In this document: one piece after another, positions 37,311 to 48,015 of the stretch
How positions within the stretch are numbered: the first letter of the stretch is position 1
Layout of the letters: every line of letters starts with the position of its first letter
Origin: Callaeas wilsoni
Taxonomy: Eukaryota > Chordata > Aves > Passeriformes > Callaeidae
DNA: 64,000 nt
Direction of reading: 5' to 3'
NCBI GenBank assembly: GCA_013398955.1
Contig: VWPU01013481.1
Coordinates: 62,001 to 126,000 of the forward strand
Position numbers and translations under genes: made by a program
Notes under the pieces: generated by a model
What the model was told of the DNA's origin: nothing
Database searches by the model: none
The model's input: the letters and a program-made list of their open reading frames with translations, nothing else

Positions 37311-39794
37311 TTCCAACTGCTTTGACTGCAGAAAATTTTAGAATCCCACTTGTTTTGAATGCATACACATACATCCTCTCAAGCACAGGGTCAAGAATGG
37401 ACAAGGCAGGACATGGGCAATACACAAACTCTTTTTTTAATGAAGACACAGTTCTGAAAATACTCTTCTGAGGGTGAATAAGGACTAGTTCTCCAGGTCC
37501 TGATGCAAACCACTACAAATGCACAGTTTAAAGTTACACATCTGGTACAGCCATGTTCAGGACAAGGTTTGTTCTGAACAGGCTGGCTCTGATAAAAAAT
37601 TATGTCTGGCTTTGTTAGCAGCTCTGGTTAATGTAGCTTGTTCTCGGTGCCCTTTGCCATGCACAAATCCTACATGCACTCTATTTTGTACAGGGTGCTG
37701 ACCTGAGAGAGCATCCAAAAGGGTTTGTGCTAAAAACTGACAAAGCTGGCTCCTGAGAAGGAGCAGAAGAAAAGTGCAGCGTGAGAAAGAATTTGGCAAT
37801 TGAAGATCGTGTCTCATGGTTTTATGATCTCACATCTTTGTAATTATCTTTCTTTAAAACACAGAAATTAATAGCTTAAAAATATTTGAAAAATAAAGGG
37901 TACAAATGTGCTGCTTTTAGCAGAGTTTTTCTAATCTGTGTCTCTGTCTGGTGGGTTTTAGTTTCTTGCAGGTTAGTCACAACTGGACTGTGAGGAAAAA
38001 AACAAGTCCATAGCAAGGATGAGTCAACTGAAAATGATTAAAAAGTCACAAAGCTCTGTATCATTTGTCCTTCACATGCAATTGATGAGGTTGGGTTATC
38101 AGTTTCACATTTATGAAAGTATGAGGACACCTGTCAGAAATCAAGATTTCAGTGAACAGTTCTTACCTCACTTGTCCTCTTATTTCCTTTTACTCGTTTC
38201 TTTCATTTTCACTAAATAAAAAAATGTTTCTTCCCTTTTGTAGTCAAAACGACTGGTGGTTCATCTTGCTGCATTCTTCTAACTTTCTTTTGAGAAGTTT
38301 ACTTTTAGTGAAACTTCTATTTCTGACTCATACCTTCTTTCTTAAGAGTGGCTGATGCGAACCAAAATGTGTAGCAGCCTAATTTATACTTGCAGGCTTG
38401 TCATACTCTCTGTGCCATATTTATTTCAATATCACAAACTTATAAAAACACAACTGTCACTGACTTTGAAATGTTTTCAGTAGCACAACCCTGTAGAGCA
38501 GAGCCAGCTTCCTTGCAGCACTGTAGGTAGGAACTCCAAACACAAAAGCTTTACATTACAAATACAGTGCAGCACGTTCATTCATTGTGCTAAGGAGGAT
38601 TTTCTCATTCCTTTAATTCCTACTGGACCATATGCAGAGCCACCGCTGATGGCCTAATCACACATGTTAATTAACAATCCCATGTCACACTTCACAGCTA
38701 TGAGAGCAAACTCATTCTTCGGATCAGTCTGTGCTCTTGAATGCTGACTGGATCACTCTGACCTTGCCTTCTGTCACACTGTGGATCTGAAAGGCAAGGC
38801 TGTCTGAAGTGACTAATGCACACATAATCTGGAGAGTGGCTTTGTAATCCATCAATATGAGAGCTGCTACAAATCTGTGACGTAGTATGATTCGTTCCTT
38901 CCCAACCTGCAGACTGTACAGTTTTAAGATCAGTCTGGTTTTGACTTGTCCAGAAACATGCCATGTGAACAAGGCTATTGCAGTATAAATCACTTAGGAA
39001 TTTCCAAAGAAATGCAGAGTGGAAGGAGATTTTTCCCTAACTCTATAGCCAATCTCAACACCGCTTCTGCAGTGTTCTAATAATCATTTCTGCCCTCTAC
39101 CTGTAAGACTTCTGCTGCATGGTAATTTATTTCTCTCAAATATTTATGTCTATATTATTTACTTTTAATATATTTTATCCTGACAAAAAAGTTTAATAAA
39201 AATTAAAATTTTGCTTTCTATTTTGTTTTTTTTAATTGTTTGGACTACAACTCAAATATTTAATGTAATTTGTTCTGTTGTGTCAATATCATGCACCTAT
39301 ATCTGCTGTCATATATAGATAGTATTGCTTAAAGTACCTAAGCTCTGATCAGAGTGCAAATGCCTTGACCAAGGCTTATAGCTTTGGATACCTAGATTTT
39401 GGGGTACATGTCACAGGATGCCTTAGAGAGGTTGATTCTCAAAGTATGGATATTTTTTTCCCTTCCAAAAGCGTGGTTCTTTGCTTTTAGGAACATGTTC
39501 CCATTTTAAAATCTAACTTGTGCTCTCCTCTGGATTTGATAGTGATTTATGAATGAACAGTAACTTCCACACAGATGAACACTGAAGGTCTCCTTTTAAC
39601 TGTTGGATGCTATTTTTCTTTTATTATTAAAAATGTTAAGCAACAGTAGTAGATTGGGAAGAATAAGGCTAGAAATTTTGGCAGGAAAAGAACACAACAT
39701 ATGGAGGTTCAGTGTTCATTTGCAATATCATGAGTTGACCAGACTTCATATTCTTGTGATGCTGGTGATGGGACCTCTCTAATACTGGCTTTTT
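37311..39794. other. Unique AT-rich non-coding DNA
   Basis: No supported gene. Two overlapping minus-strand frames (38698-38964 and 38724-38993) and the 37519-37817 frames have no family resemblance. No transposon is recognised. Confidence 0.55.
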
Positions 39795-40810
39795 CAGAGC
39801 ACCTGAAGGCAGGGTCTAGTTGGAGGCCTGTCATTAGAGATGTCCTCAAGGTTCAATATTGGGACCAGTTTTACTTATTCATCAATGTTTTACTTATTCA
39901 TCAACGACTTGGATGAAGGGGCATCTGCCTCCTCAGGAAGTGACACAAAGCTGGGAGGAGTGGCCAATACCCAAGAGGGCTGAGCAGCCCTTCAGAAGGG
40001 CCTCAACAGGTTGGAGAGATGGCAGAGAAGAACCTTCTGAAATTCAACAAAGGTAAATGCAGGGTCCTGCATCTGGGAAAGAATAACCGAATGTGCTGGG
40101 GTTTGACCTGCTGTGAAGCAGCTCTGGAGAAAGACTTGGGGGTCCTGGTGCACAACAAGCTCTCCATGAGCCAGCAGTGCCCTTGTGGACAAGAAGTCCA
40201 ATGGTGACCTGGAGTGCATTAGGAAGAGCATTGCCAACAGGTCAAGGGAGGTGATCCTGCTCCTCTACTCAGCTCCAGTGAAGTGCATCAAGTGTGCTGT
40301 GTCCAGATATGTCCAACACACAATGATATGTTCTGGGCTCCTCAGTACAAAAGAGACATGGAACTCCTGGTCAAGCAGAGGGCAACAAAGATGACTAAGG
40401 TACTGGAGCATCTCTCTTATGAGGAGACACTGAGGGACCTGGGTCTGTTCAGCCTTGAGAAGAGGTGACTGAGAGGGGAGATTCTCAATGCATCTGAAGG
40501 GAGGCTGTCAAGAGGATGAAGGCAGGCTCTTCTTGGTGGTGCCAAGCAACAGGACAAGAAGCAACAGGTAGAAACTGATGCACAGGAAGTTCCACCTGAA
40601 TATGAGAAAGAACTTCTTAACTCTGGAGGTGACTGTAAACTGCCACAGATTGTCCAGGGAGATTGTGGAGTCTCCCTCACTGGAGATATCCAAGAACTGT
40701 CTGGACACAATCCTGTGCCATGTGCTCTGGGATGACCCTGACTGAGCAGGGAGGTTGGAACAGATGACCCACTGTGGTCCCTTCCAATCTGACCCATTCT
40801 GTGATTCTGC
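39795..40810 (+). mobile_element. CR1 LINE, 5'-truncated, plus strand, about 1 kb
   Basis: The copy begins in the reverse transcriptase coding region (GGGTCTAGTTGGAGGCCTG at about 39811) and includes words encoding INDLDEG, DTKLGG and STKVNAGSCIWER-like segments. It continues through GGAGAAAGACTTGGGGGTCC and REVILLLYSAPVK-type coding sequence to the 3' untranslated block. It ends with GGTCCCTTCCAATCTGACCC and ATTCTGTGATTCTGC at 40796-40810. Frames are broken by stops and shifts (pieces at plus 40019-40207, 40185-40394 and 40283-40468), so it is inactive. It is about 1 kb, against 4-5 kb full length. Confidence 0.93.
39868..39905 (+). repeat. 19-bp tandem duplication inside the CR1
   Basis: GTTTTACTTATTCATCAAT (39868-39886) is followed directly by a copy differing only at the last base (39887-39905). 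The unit lies in the RT stretch that should read about F-x-x-FIND. Being 19 bp, the duplication shifts the reading frame. Confidence 0.9.
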
Positions 40811-42149
40811 AAGCTACAACATGAAGCCTTCATTACGCAAAATACTCATTTGGCATCTTACTGGAGACGTAATAGAGTTTCAGATATGAAGGGAACAAAT
40901 CTAGTGAGGGTAATTCTTCATTCATGAAAAATGGTAGCAACATGACCTCATGACTCACAAAAGCAGAAAATCTGGTGGTAGGGAAAATAGGAAGAACTTT
41001 AGTGCTTGGAGTGGTTGCCTGTCCTACACTTACACTACTAAAGTGACAGTCAGTATTTTCTTGGGGTTTTGTACTTCATTTTCTTCCACTTGCCCCTTCC
41101 TGGGGAAGAGTTCCATTTTTCAGTAGGTATGTGTAAAGACAACTCGGCATTATGTTCCTGCACTGAGGGCTTCTAACAAGATATTCTGTGCTCACATCTA
41201 GACAGTGTAAGAAAATGAGATCCCCATTTAAGGAAAAAAAGTGAAGGATTTCTGGTTTTTTGCTGGCCTCCCAACAGAATGAAATTTCATTTTGGGAAGA
41301 CAGCTTTTGATAATACAAGTGTTAATTGCCTTATTATTATACCCTTTATCTCGCCTTTGGACTGCCTCAGGTCAAAATCCCTACTTTACTGGATCTCTGC
41401 TAAATATTGAGGACTTTTCACAAATCAAGATGAATGATATGTCTCATCATAAAGTAGGTTCCACATACTAGATCAGAAATTCCACTCTGAATCAGAGCAA
41501 ATGAGGAAATTCTTGTCAAAATCAATCTTTTTCCATAAAATGTCTTTTTCCCACCCCAATATACCAACAATTTCAGAGAAAAGGAACTTCCTCAAAACTG
41601 AACTAGTTATGGAAACTTATTTCTTTCCTTTTAAGACCAGTTGGATACTACATGCCTTCAAAAGTGCCACAACACACCAGGGTCCCAGAGAATTTAATAT
41701 CATATTCTCCCTGAGGATTAACTATCACCCGGACAGTAAAGATATCTCACACCAGGGAAGGAGTGATGAGGCATTTTAGGCAGCTATTTAAAAATAAAAA
41801 TTAAAAAATCCCAACCAAACAAAAAAAAAACCCAATCAAACAAACGAACAAACAAAAAGCCAAAAAAATCATGGAAACTTCTTTTGGATATTTTATAAGG
41901 AAAACATCATACTTGACCAAAAGGAAATTAAGTGCAATTACATATGAAGTGCTGAATATGCATTCCTCTAGCCATTAGCAATTTTAAGGCAAGTTAAATT
42001 TTTGTCCTCAGCTTCTTGAGGGTGTAAATTTTATTCTGTAATTATTAATTTAGAGAAAATGAGATAGATGATGTTTGACTGGATATATCAAATTCATGCT
42101 ACCTTCAGGATTGTCTCCTTTATGTTTAACATCCCCACATTAGTAATGA
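40811..42149. other. Unique AT-rich non-coding DNA with an A-rich tract
   Basis: No gene is seen. Frames such as plus 41501-41779 have no recognised family. The A/C-rich tract at 41791-41868 is listed separately. Confidence 0.55.
41791..41868 (+). repeat. A-rich / (CAAA)n low-complexity tract
   Basis: The tract has AAAATAAAAATTAAAAAAT, then CCAACCAAAC, an A10 run, and CAAACAAACGAACAAACAAA-type units. It is simple sequence; an old poly(A)-derived origin is possible. Confidence 0.8.
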
Positions 42150-42548
42150 TTAGTTGGTTTTGTGAAGTCTTGCCAGCACTCTAAATGCACCATACACAGT
42201 AGAGAGAACAATTCCAATGATTAGGAAAACTGAAGCATCAAAAAACAGTGCAGCTGCAGAGGCAAGGTCATGGAGACAGTGATGCTCTTCTTTCATCAAA
42301 GGAAGCAGCTGGAAAAGTTGTTGCAACTCTTCTGCCTCTTTTCTGAGTGTTTTGTAAGTTTTCTGAGAGATGTACCTGCTACATCCACAGAGTTCAGCAG
42401 CACACATATCTCTCAATTTAAATGCTTTTGTACTATTAGCATGTGACATCCACAATCATCATTATCTTCATCATCGTTGTCATCTTTGGGCAGATGCAAG
42501 GCTTTAATAGACAAAAAAAGCCACTCTGACTTCAGAATTCATTATGGC
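42150..42548 (-). pseudogene. Weak candidate exon or pseudogene with a membrane-segment-like tail
   Basis: The minus-strand frame from about 42455 to 42150 ends in TAA. It carries an amphipathic, Glu- and Leu-rich stretch (RKEAEELQQLFQLLP) and then a hydrophobic segment of about 20 residues (SVFLIIGIVLSTVYGAFRVL) with a short basic tail. Upstream, in another minus-strand frame (about 42545-42460), a second open segment contains SIKALHLPK followed by an acidic Asp/Glu/Asn run. That run is encoded by an imperfect GAT repeat and then hits a stop. If both belong together, one frameshift separates them. I do not recognise the family. No good splice acceptor with a pyrimidine tract is visible upstream. 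At about 100 codons the frame could be chance; the profile of charged helix plus membrane segment is the only reason to list it. Confidence 0.2.
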
Positions 42549-45500
42549 TCACTCCTCAACATAACTTCAGTAGGACTGTACCTGCCTCTATTGCATGCAT
42601 ATATGACAGTAATTAAAAACAAATATTATCAGAAGGATAGAAAGGGCAACACAAATGATGGTAAAGCACTGTATAAAGTGCTTGAGAAAGAACCTAAAAC
42701 AAAAAGGGTATGGGTACATGAACAGCAGGAATTCCTAATCCATGAAACACTGCACCTCAGATCCTGAAAGCAGATGATGAAGGGAAAAAAAGTTGTGCAA
42801 AGTAGTAGACAAGAATAAGTCAGTCAATAAGATAAAGTTCAGGATCACAGCTGAAGTGAAGGTGCTTTTTCAATATATCTGAGTGTCTGTGCTAATTTAT
42901 TGTTTTATATCTATGCACTATCTTTTGCAGAAAGGCATCCTCTCCAAGATGCTTTTGCTCCAAGCGACTGAACACCAGCCAGCTCTGCTCTGCCTGAGCT
43001 GTGCTCTGTCACTCAGAAATACCTAGGAGCCCTCTCTCCAGTGAGGCACGCAGAGCCTCGCCATGTGCTGGTGCCATCAATCTTCAGGGCCACTTACAGA
43101 GCAGCCGTCATTTTGGTGAATCTGGTAGAGTGAACTGATAGGTCTCATGAAGCCATGAATGCCTCAGGACATCACTTCCCCTGCCTCAGCATCTCCTGCT
43201 AAACATACTTACCTGCAGGGTCTTGCTGAATACACCTGCACAAGGAGCAGTGCTGCTTTTGTTTCCAGGCAGGGCTGAGGGAGGATGGCTTGGGATCAAA
43301 CACAGTTTCAGTCGATCATATGAACTCTCTGAGAAAGGCAAGTGAAGCTTAGGAGAAGATGTAAGGGATGCACTACTTTGTCAGCTGCCTCCTTTCAACA
43401 CCTTTGATGATCTCCTGTGTTTAAGCCTGTTTCTATCCCCAGCCAAATGCTGTGTTTTTTTCCTTTTTTAATTTAGGAGAGCAACTTCCTCTGTTAAAAA
43501 TAATAGACTTATTTGTAACACATCTTAAATGCATTAGAAGGGCAGAATAGCCCTGGTACAGTTCTTAGTACTGAGATTTGCTAATTTTTTATAATTTCTA
43601 AGTTTAGCATTTAGAAAACAAGAAAGATAAAGTTCTGTAGAAGGAATAATTATGTCAGTAATTACCAGAGGAAAAAATATCAATGAGGGAGAGGGGGGAA
43701 AAAAAAGAGACAATATTACAACATTCCTTGAGTTTTAAGTACTGCAGATACTTGAAAGAAAAATTACTAAATCAATTATGCTGCAGCCCAATGAAAAATT
43801 ACAAAGAAAAATAGTAGTAACAGAAGGCATTACAGCTATAATGTTCAAGCAAGAATCAATATGTTATCTATTAGATTTCCGTGAAGATGGGGGTGCAGGT
43901 GAGGTTTTTTTTTTAATCCTCACAGCCCTGACTAGCAATAACAGGTTTCCAAAATGGGAAATGTATCGTCCTAGCACAGCTCTGGCCACAAAAGCTCATT
44001 ACATCATTCAAAGCCCAATTGTTTCTAACCAGACCTGGACTGAAGGAATATACTAACTTGAAAATAGTTCTAAATACTATCCATTAAAATGTATATCACC
44101 TGATACACCCGAGTCACTGGTCATCCGTCAGGGACACAATCAAGGTCCCATGCCTTGTGGCTTCTGCCCTGCAGAACCCCAGATTCATTCACCTTGCAGC
44201 TCCCACGTGAGCCCTTGTCTGAGGTGCACACTTCTCCAGTGTAGTTATATTCTCCACTTCATTGCATTGTGCTGTTGCTAGAAATCCCTCTGCAACTTTC
44301 TTCACTCTTTAGGATAAGAAACAGGATAGTGGGACAGAACTGACCAGCCAGAACTGAGCAATGTAGTTGAACATGTCAAGTAGCCTCGACAACCTCATTA
44401 AAGTTCCCTCTTTCCTGACACTGTCTTATCTTGATATGTGGGGTATAAACATATGTGTTAGATAAAAAAAAATTTTAAAATATATATATTTAAAAATATA
44501 TTAATTACTTAAAGTGTTAAGTCAAATGAAAGTGAGCATAGAAACACACTTTGCCAAAACATTTCTAGCTTCTGTGTTTTAAATCAATAATCTGATTGCA
44601 TATTTCTCTCCTATTCCACTCAAATGAGAATAAATAGCCTTTTGGCAATTGAAAAAAAAGAAATATATAGAACTAGAGTTCTATTCAGGAAACAGGAAAT
44701 AAAACAACAACTAGTACATTTTTTACTTTACATAGGTTTGATGAACCAGTTGTTCAACCTGACATCAGGTGCAGTTTTGCACTGCATGAATAAATACTCT
44801 TCACACAAAGTATTTCTTTTAACACTATCATATTTTACAAGCCACATTTACACCTTCCAGAGATACCTGTAACAGGAAATTAGATTCTTTTTTTCTACAC
44901 TTTGACTTCTTGTCCATAGCTCAGGATTTCCCTTCAACATATGAAAAATTAATTATGAATCATATAACACTTGCACTAGGTAAACTGAGATAGCATGAAG
45001 AATCAGACAATGTCTTTGTGTTCTGCCTGGCTTTATCTCACCTTTCTTGTTTCAGCATCACAGATGTGATACACAGGCAACTGACAGCCTGAGAAATGTC
45101 CTGAATGTCTGACCAAAAGCCAGGGGCAGAGGTCTTCATCTCACACTCTTAGAGGGACAAATAGTCCCTCTGCATGTAGGCTCGTGAACACCTACTGACA
45201 TATTTATGGAGATAAGTAAATCAATGTTAGTGTAAAACTGACTGTTGGCTACTTTCCACACCCTGATCAAAGGGGCCAGGGAGCTCAAGGTTGTGAGCCC
45301 TCCTTGTATTTGTGCTGTTTCAAAGCCCTCTGTCTTTTTGTTAAATGCTAAGACTGAAGTGTCCACATTTAGCCTGTGCAGACAGAAGAAACAAACAAAC
45401 AAAAAGTATAAAACCATAAATGTTTCAAAATAAGGAGAAGACACAGGTTTCCTCACCTCAAGATGTTTAGCTGTCATAGTTTTACAGTCAATCTCATACA

Positions 45501-47754
45501 CCTGGGGTGCTTGAACTTCGTTATATCTGCAGAGGTCTGTGGGTGGCAGGGCAGATGCCTACTTGATCCCTATGTGTGAATGGCTATGCAGAGATCCCTT
45601 ACTGATCATTTCAGAAACCAGGGTGTGTAGAAACCACCAGGAGCCGTAAGGCTCATAGTGAAATGATCATAGCAATGCCTGGCAAGCAAAGGGAAGGAAG
45701 GGAATCTCAGAAATGGGTGCTGGTGTTCAGGGGTTCACTGTACACCCAAAGCAATTAGACTGGGAAAGTCCAGCTTTTGGTGGTTTTCAGAAGCATCTGG
45801 GAGCTGAGCATGAACGGAGAGGCTGCAAGAGAAGCAAATGGCATGAAGTAGGCAAGAGCAACAAGAGCTACTTAATGATTGCCTTTCCCTACAAATCAAG
45901 TGGAGGACGCAGCCAAATACAGCACTGTAGGGTCCTGGCACAGCTCTCTTTTGTCAGAAGTCTCTCTTTAGGAGAAAGGAGAGATGATGGGAGCACGTAA
46001 CACACATCCTTCTTGGGAGCGATGAGGAGCAAAGAGACGGAAAATTCAATGTAGCTTTATGTTCTTCCTCTGCTTTTCTCTCTTTAGCAAAATGTACCCT
46101 GGTCCCTTCTCCTCCCTTCTGTAATCTCACTGGTGGAGACGACAAAAGACCTGAGATGCTCTGGTCCAGGTATGACCAACAGCCCAGCACTTTAAGCTGA
46201 AAACCACAGGCATCACAGTTCCCCTTGCTGTCTCAATCTCTCTCAGACATAGGCTAGCACACTTATTCACACACAAGTATACTATCAATATCCAAAGAAG
46301 ATTATCTAAATACTAGTGTTGCAATTTGCAAATTCTAGCAAAATCAGCTTTCCAAACAAGAGATCAATAACAACATAGTCATACCACCTAACATTAGCAG
46401 AATTGCCTGGAAATAAGTTGTGTTTCAATTGATTAGCTCTAAATGAAACAAGAAAATAAATATTAATATCAGTACCTCACTTAAATGAGGAGATATCTTT
46501 GTGCTTGCTTATTTCTGTGTGTGTTTTGCTTAGTTAGATTTTTGCAGAGCAAGAAGTAAGGGGGGAAAATGTGACCTTACGGATGATTCACACGGAAGTA
46601 TTTTGCACAAAGGGTTTATTAAGTTTCACCAGAGTAAACTGTGAAATATCTGCTTTGATTCACTTAGCAATCTTTCCACCATCTCAGTTGAAAGCACCCA
46701 GCTCTTGCAGTTTCCAGCAGCTTCACAGCAGTTCTACAGCTTAGTCCTCATCTCTAACTTGGACATGGAGAAAACGCCCAGGAGCAGGTACCAGAGACAC
46801 TCGCACACTGCCAACCAGCTTTAAGCTTTGCTGTCAGAACTGTGTCAGTGCCAAGGGGCAACAGCCAGAGCAGTGACGGTAAGAATTTATACCTTCACGA
46901 CTGAAACCTAAATCTTATAAAGCTTTAGACCATAACAGTCCCCAGATGAGCGATTTCCCTCTTGGGTCAAAGGAAACAAGTTCTTTAGCCTTCTGAATAA
47001 CCATATGATGAAATAACATTTAGCTCATCATAATGTAGTACTTCACATTTCACATACATAACTTTCAAATGCTAATTCATGTCTGATCTCAGATGCTAAG
47101 AAAAATATCTCCAGGTTATTGCAAACGTTTCTATTTTCTGCTTAAATAAGGAGAGTGTCAGAGTGCAGTGTTACACCAGGGGAGAAACCTGGCACTGCTA
47201 CTGATTAACCATTAAATGGGATGATGGGATGGGTTGGTTTAGGGGCTCTAGGTGAATTAAAGGCAGCTCGTAGCAGGATGAAGCACAGTTTAGAGAGGGT
47301 GTAAAAAGGGTGCTTTGGAAAAAAAACAAACAAAAGTTTTGAAGGTAAATGGGATAAAGAATGACAAATATATTAGTGGAGAGTGCTAATTCTAAAGACC
47401 AATACCAGATAAACCATTCTTTCTCTGGGAAGCTCTGAGTTCTCTCTTGAAACTTAGGCACATCCTTAGGAGTTAGTTTTTGCTCTACTTAAAAAAACAT
47501 AACCAGTGTGTTAGGCTAAATATGTGTATTGTGCATCTCGGAAGGTTCCTGCCAATATGAAAACAGCAGATTTGTTTGGTATTTGTGGTATTAATGTTAC
47601 AAAATGGAGAGTTACAGGAATGAATTGCATCTCTTTAACTTCATTACAAGTCTTCTGGTTCATATTGCTTCCTTTCTCGAGCTGTTGATAAGCTCAGACT
47701 GGAAGCTGAAATTGGGGGAGGTTTCTGTGTCCCTCTCCGTTTCTGCAGGCAGGA
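42549..47754. other. Unique AT-rich non-coding DNA
   Basis: No supported gene. An AT-only stretch lies at about 44466-44505, and a short CAAA run near 45389-45405. The frames at plus 43778-44056, minus 45136-45501 and plus 45713-46000 resemble nothing known. A minus-strand AATAAA at 46615-46620 was considered as part of an LTR and set aside. Confidence 0.5.
44464..44505. repeat. AT-rich low-complexity stretch
   Basis: About 42 bases consist almost only of A and T, with A8TTTTAAAA and TATATATATTTAAAAATATATT words that are partly self-complementary. Confidence 0.7.
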
Positions 47755-48015
47755 AAGCTGTGCGGTCAGAGGAGGGATCTGGTGTGCAGGTGCCCGGCGG
47801 GGCTGCGCAGAGGCAGCAGCGGCTGCTCCCTGCCCTGCCCCCAGACAGAGCTGTGCCGGGCCACATCATCGCATCCCGGGGACGATGCTAGCGGGATGCT
47901 CAGCCCCGGTTTGCTGCCAAACCAGCACAAGGTGGCAGCATTTTAGCACGCTTGTGCTAGCTCCAGGCTCCTGAGAACTTCGGCTGAGCGGGATCTGGAT
48001 GAGGTGTGATCCGGG
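47755..48015. promoter_or_regulatory. Short CpG-dense island of unknown origin
   Basis: About 15 CpGs lie in roughly 260 bp at around 60 percent GC, inside AT-rich DNA, which approaches the usual CpG-island ratio. A pyrimidine-rich run ending in TTTCTGCAG/G (about 47730-47753) could be a splice acceptor. A frame crosses from AT-rich DNA into the island (plus 47604-47891) but matches no family. A TTATATACT sequence at about 48068 follows the island on the plus strand. It may be an exon, a small promoter, or a CpG-rich repeat remnant; the sequence alone does not decide. Confidence 0.3.

Noticed and set aside
38698..38993. Two overlapping minus-strand frames of 88-89 codons that looked membrane-protein-like in part
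   Set aside because: They overlap out of frame, show no family resemblance, and fall within chance length.
46570..46936. Minus-strand LTR-like segment: AATAAA (complement at 46615-46620) about 50 bases before a terminal CACA, with TATA-like words upstream
   Set aside because: The nearest TATA-like word is about 265 bases from the AATAAA, too far for a typical R region, and no target-site duplication could be found.
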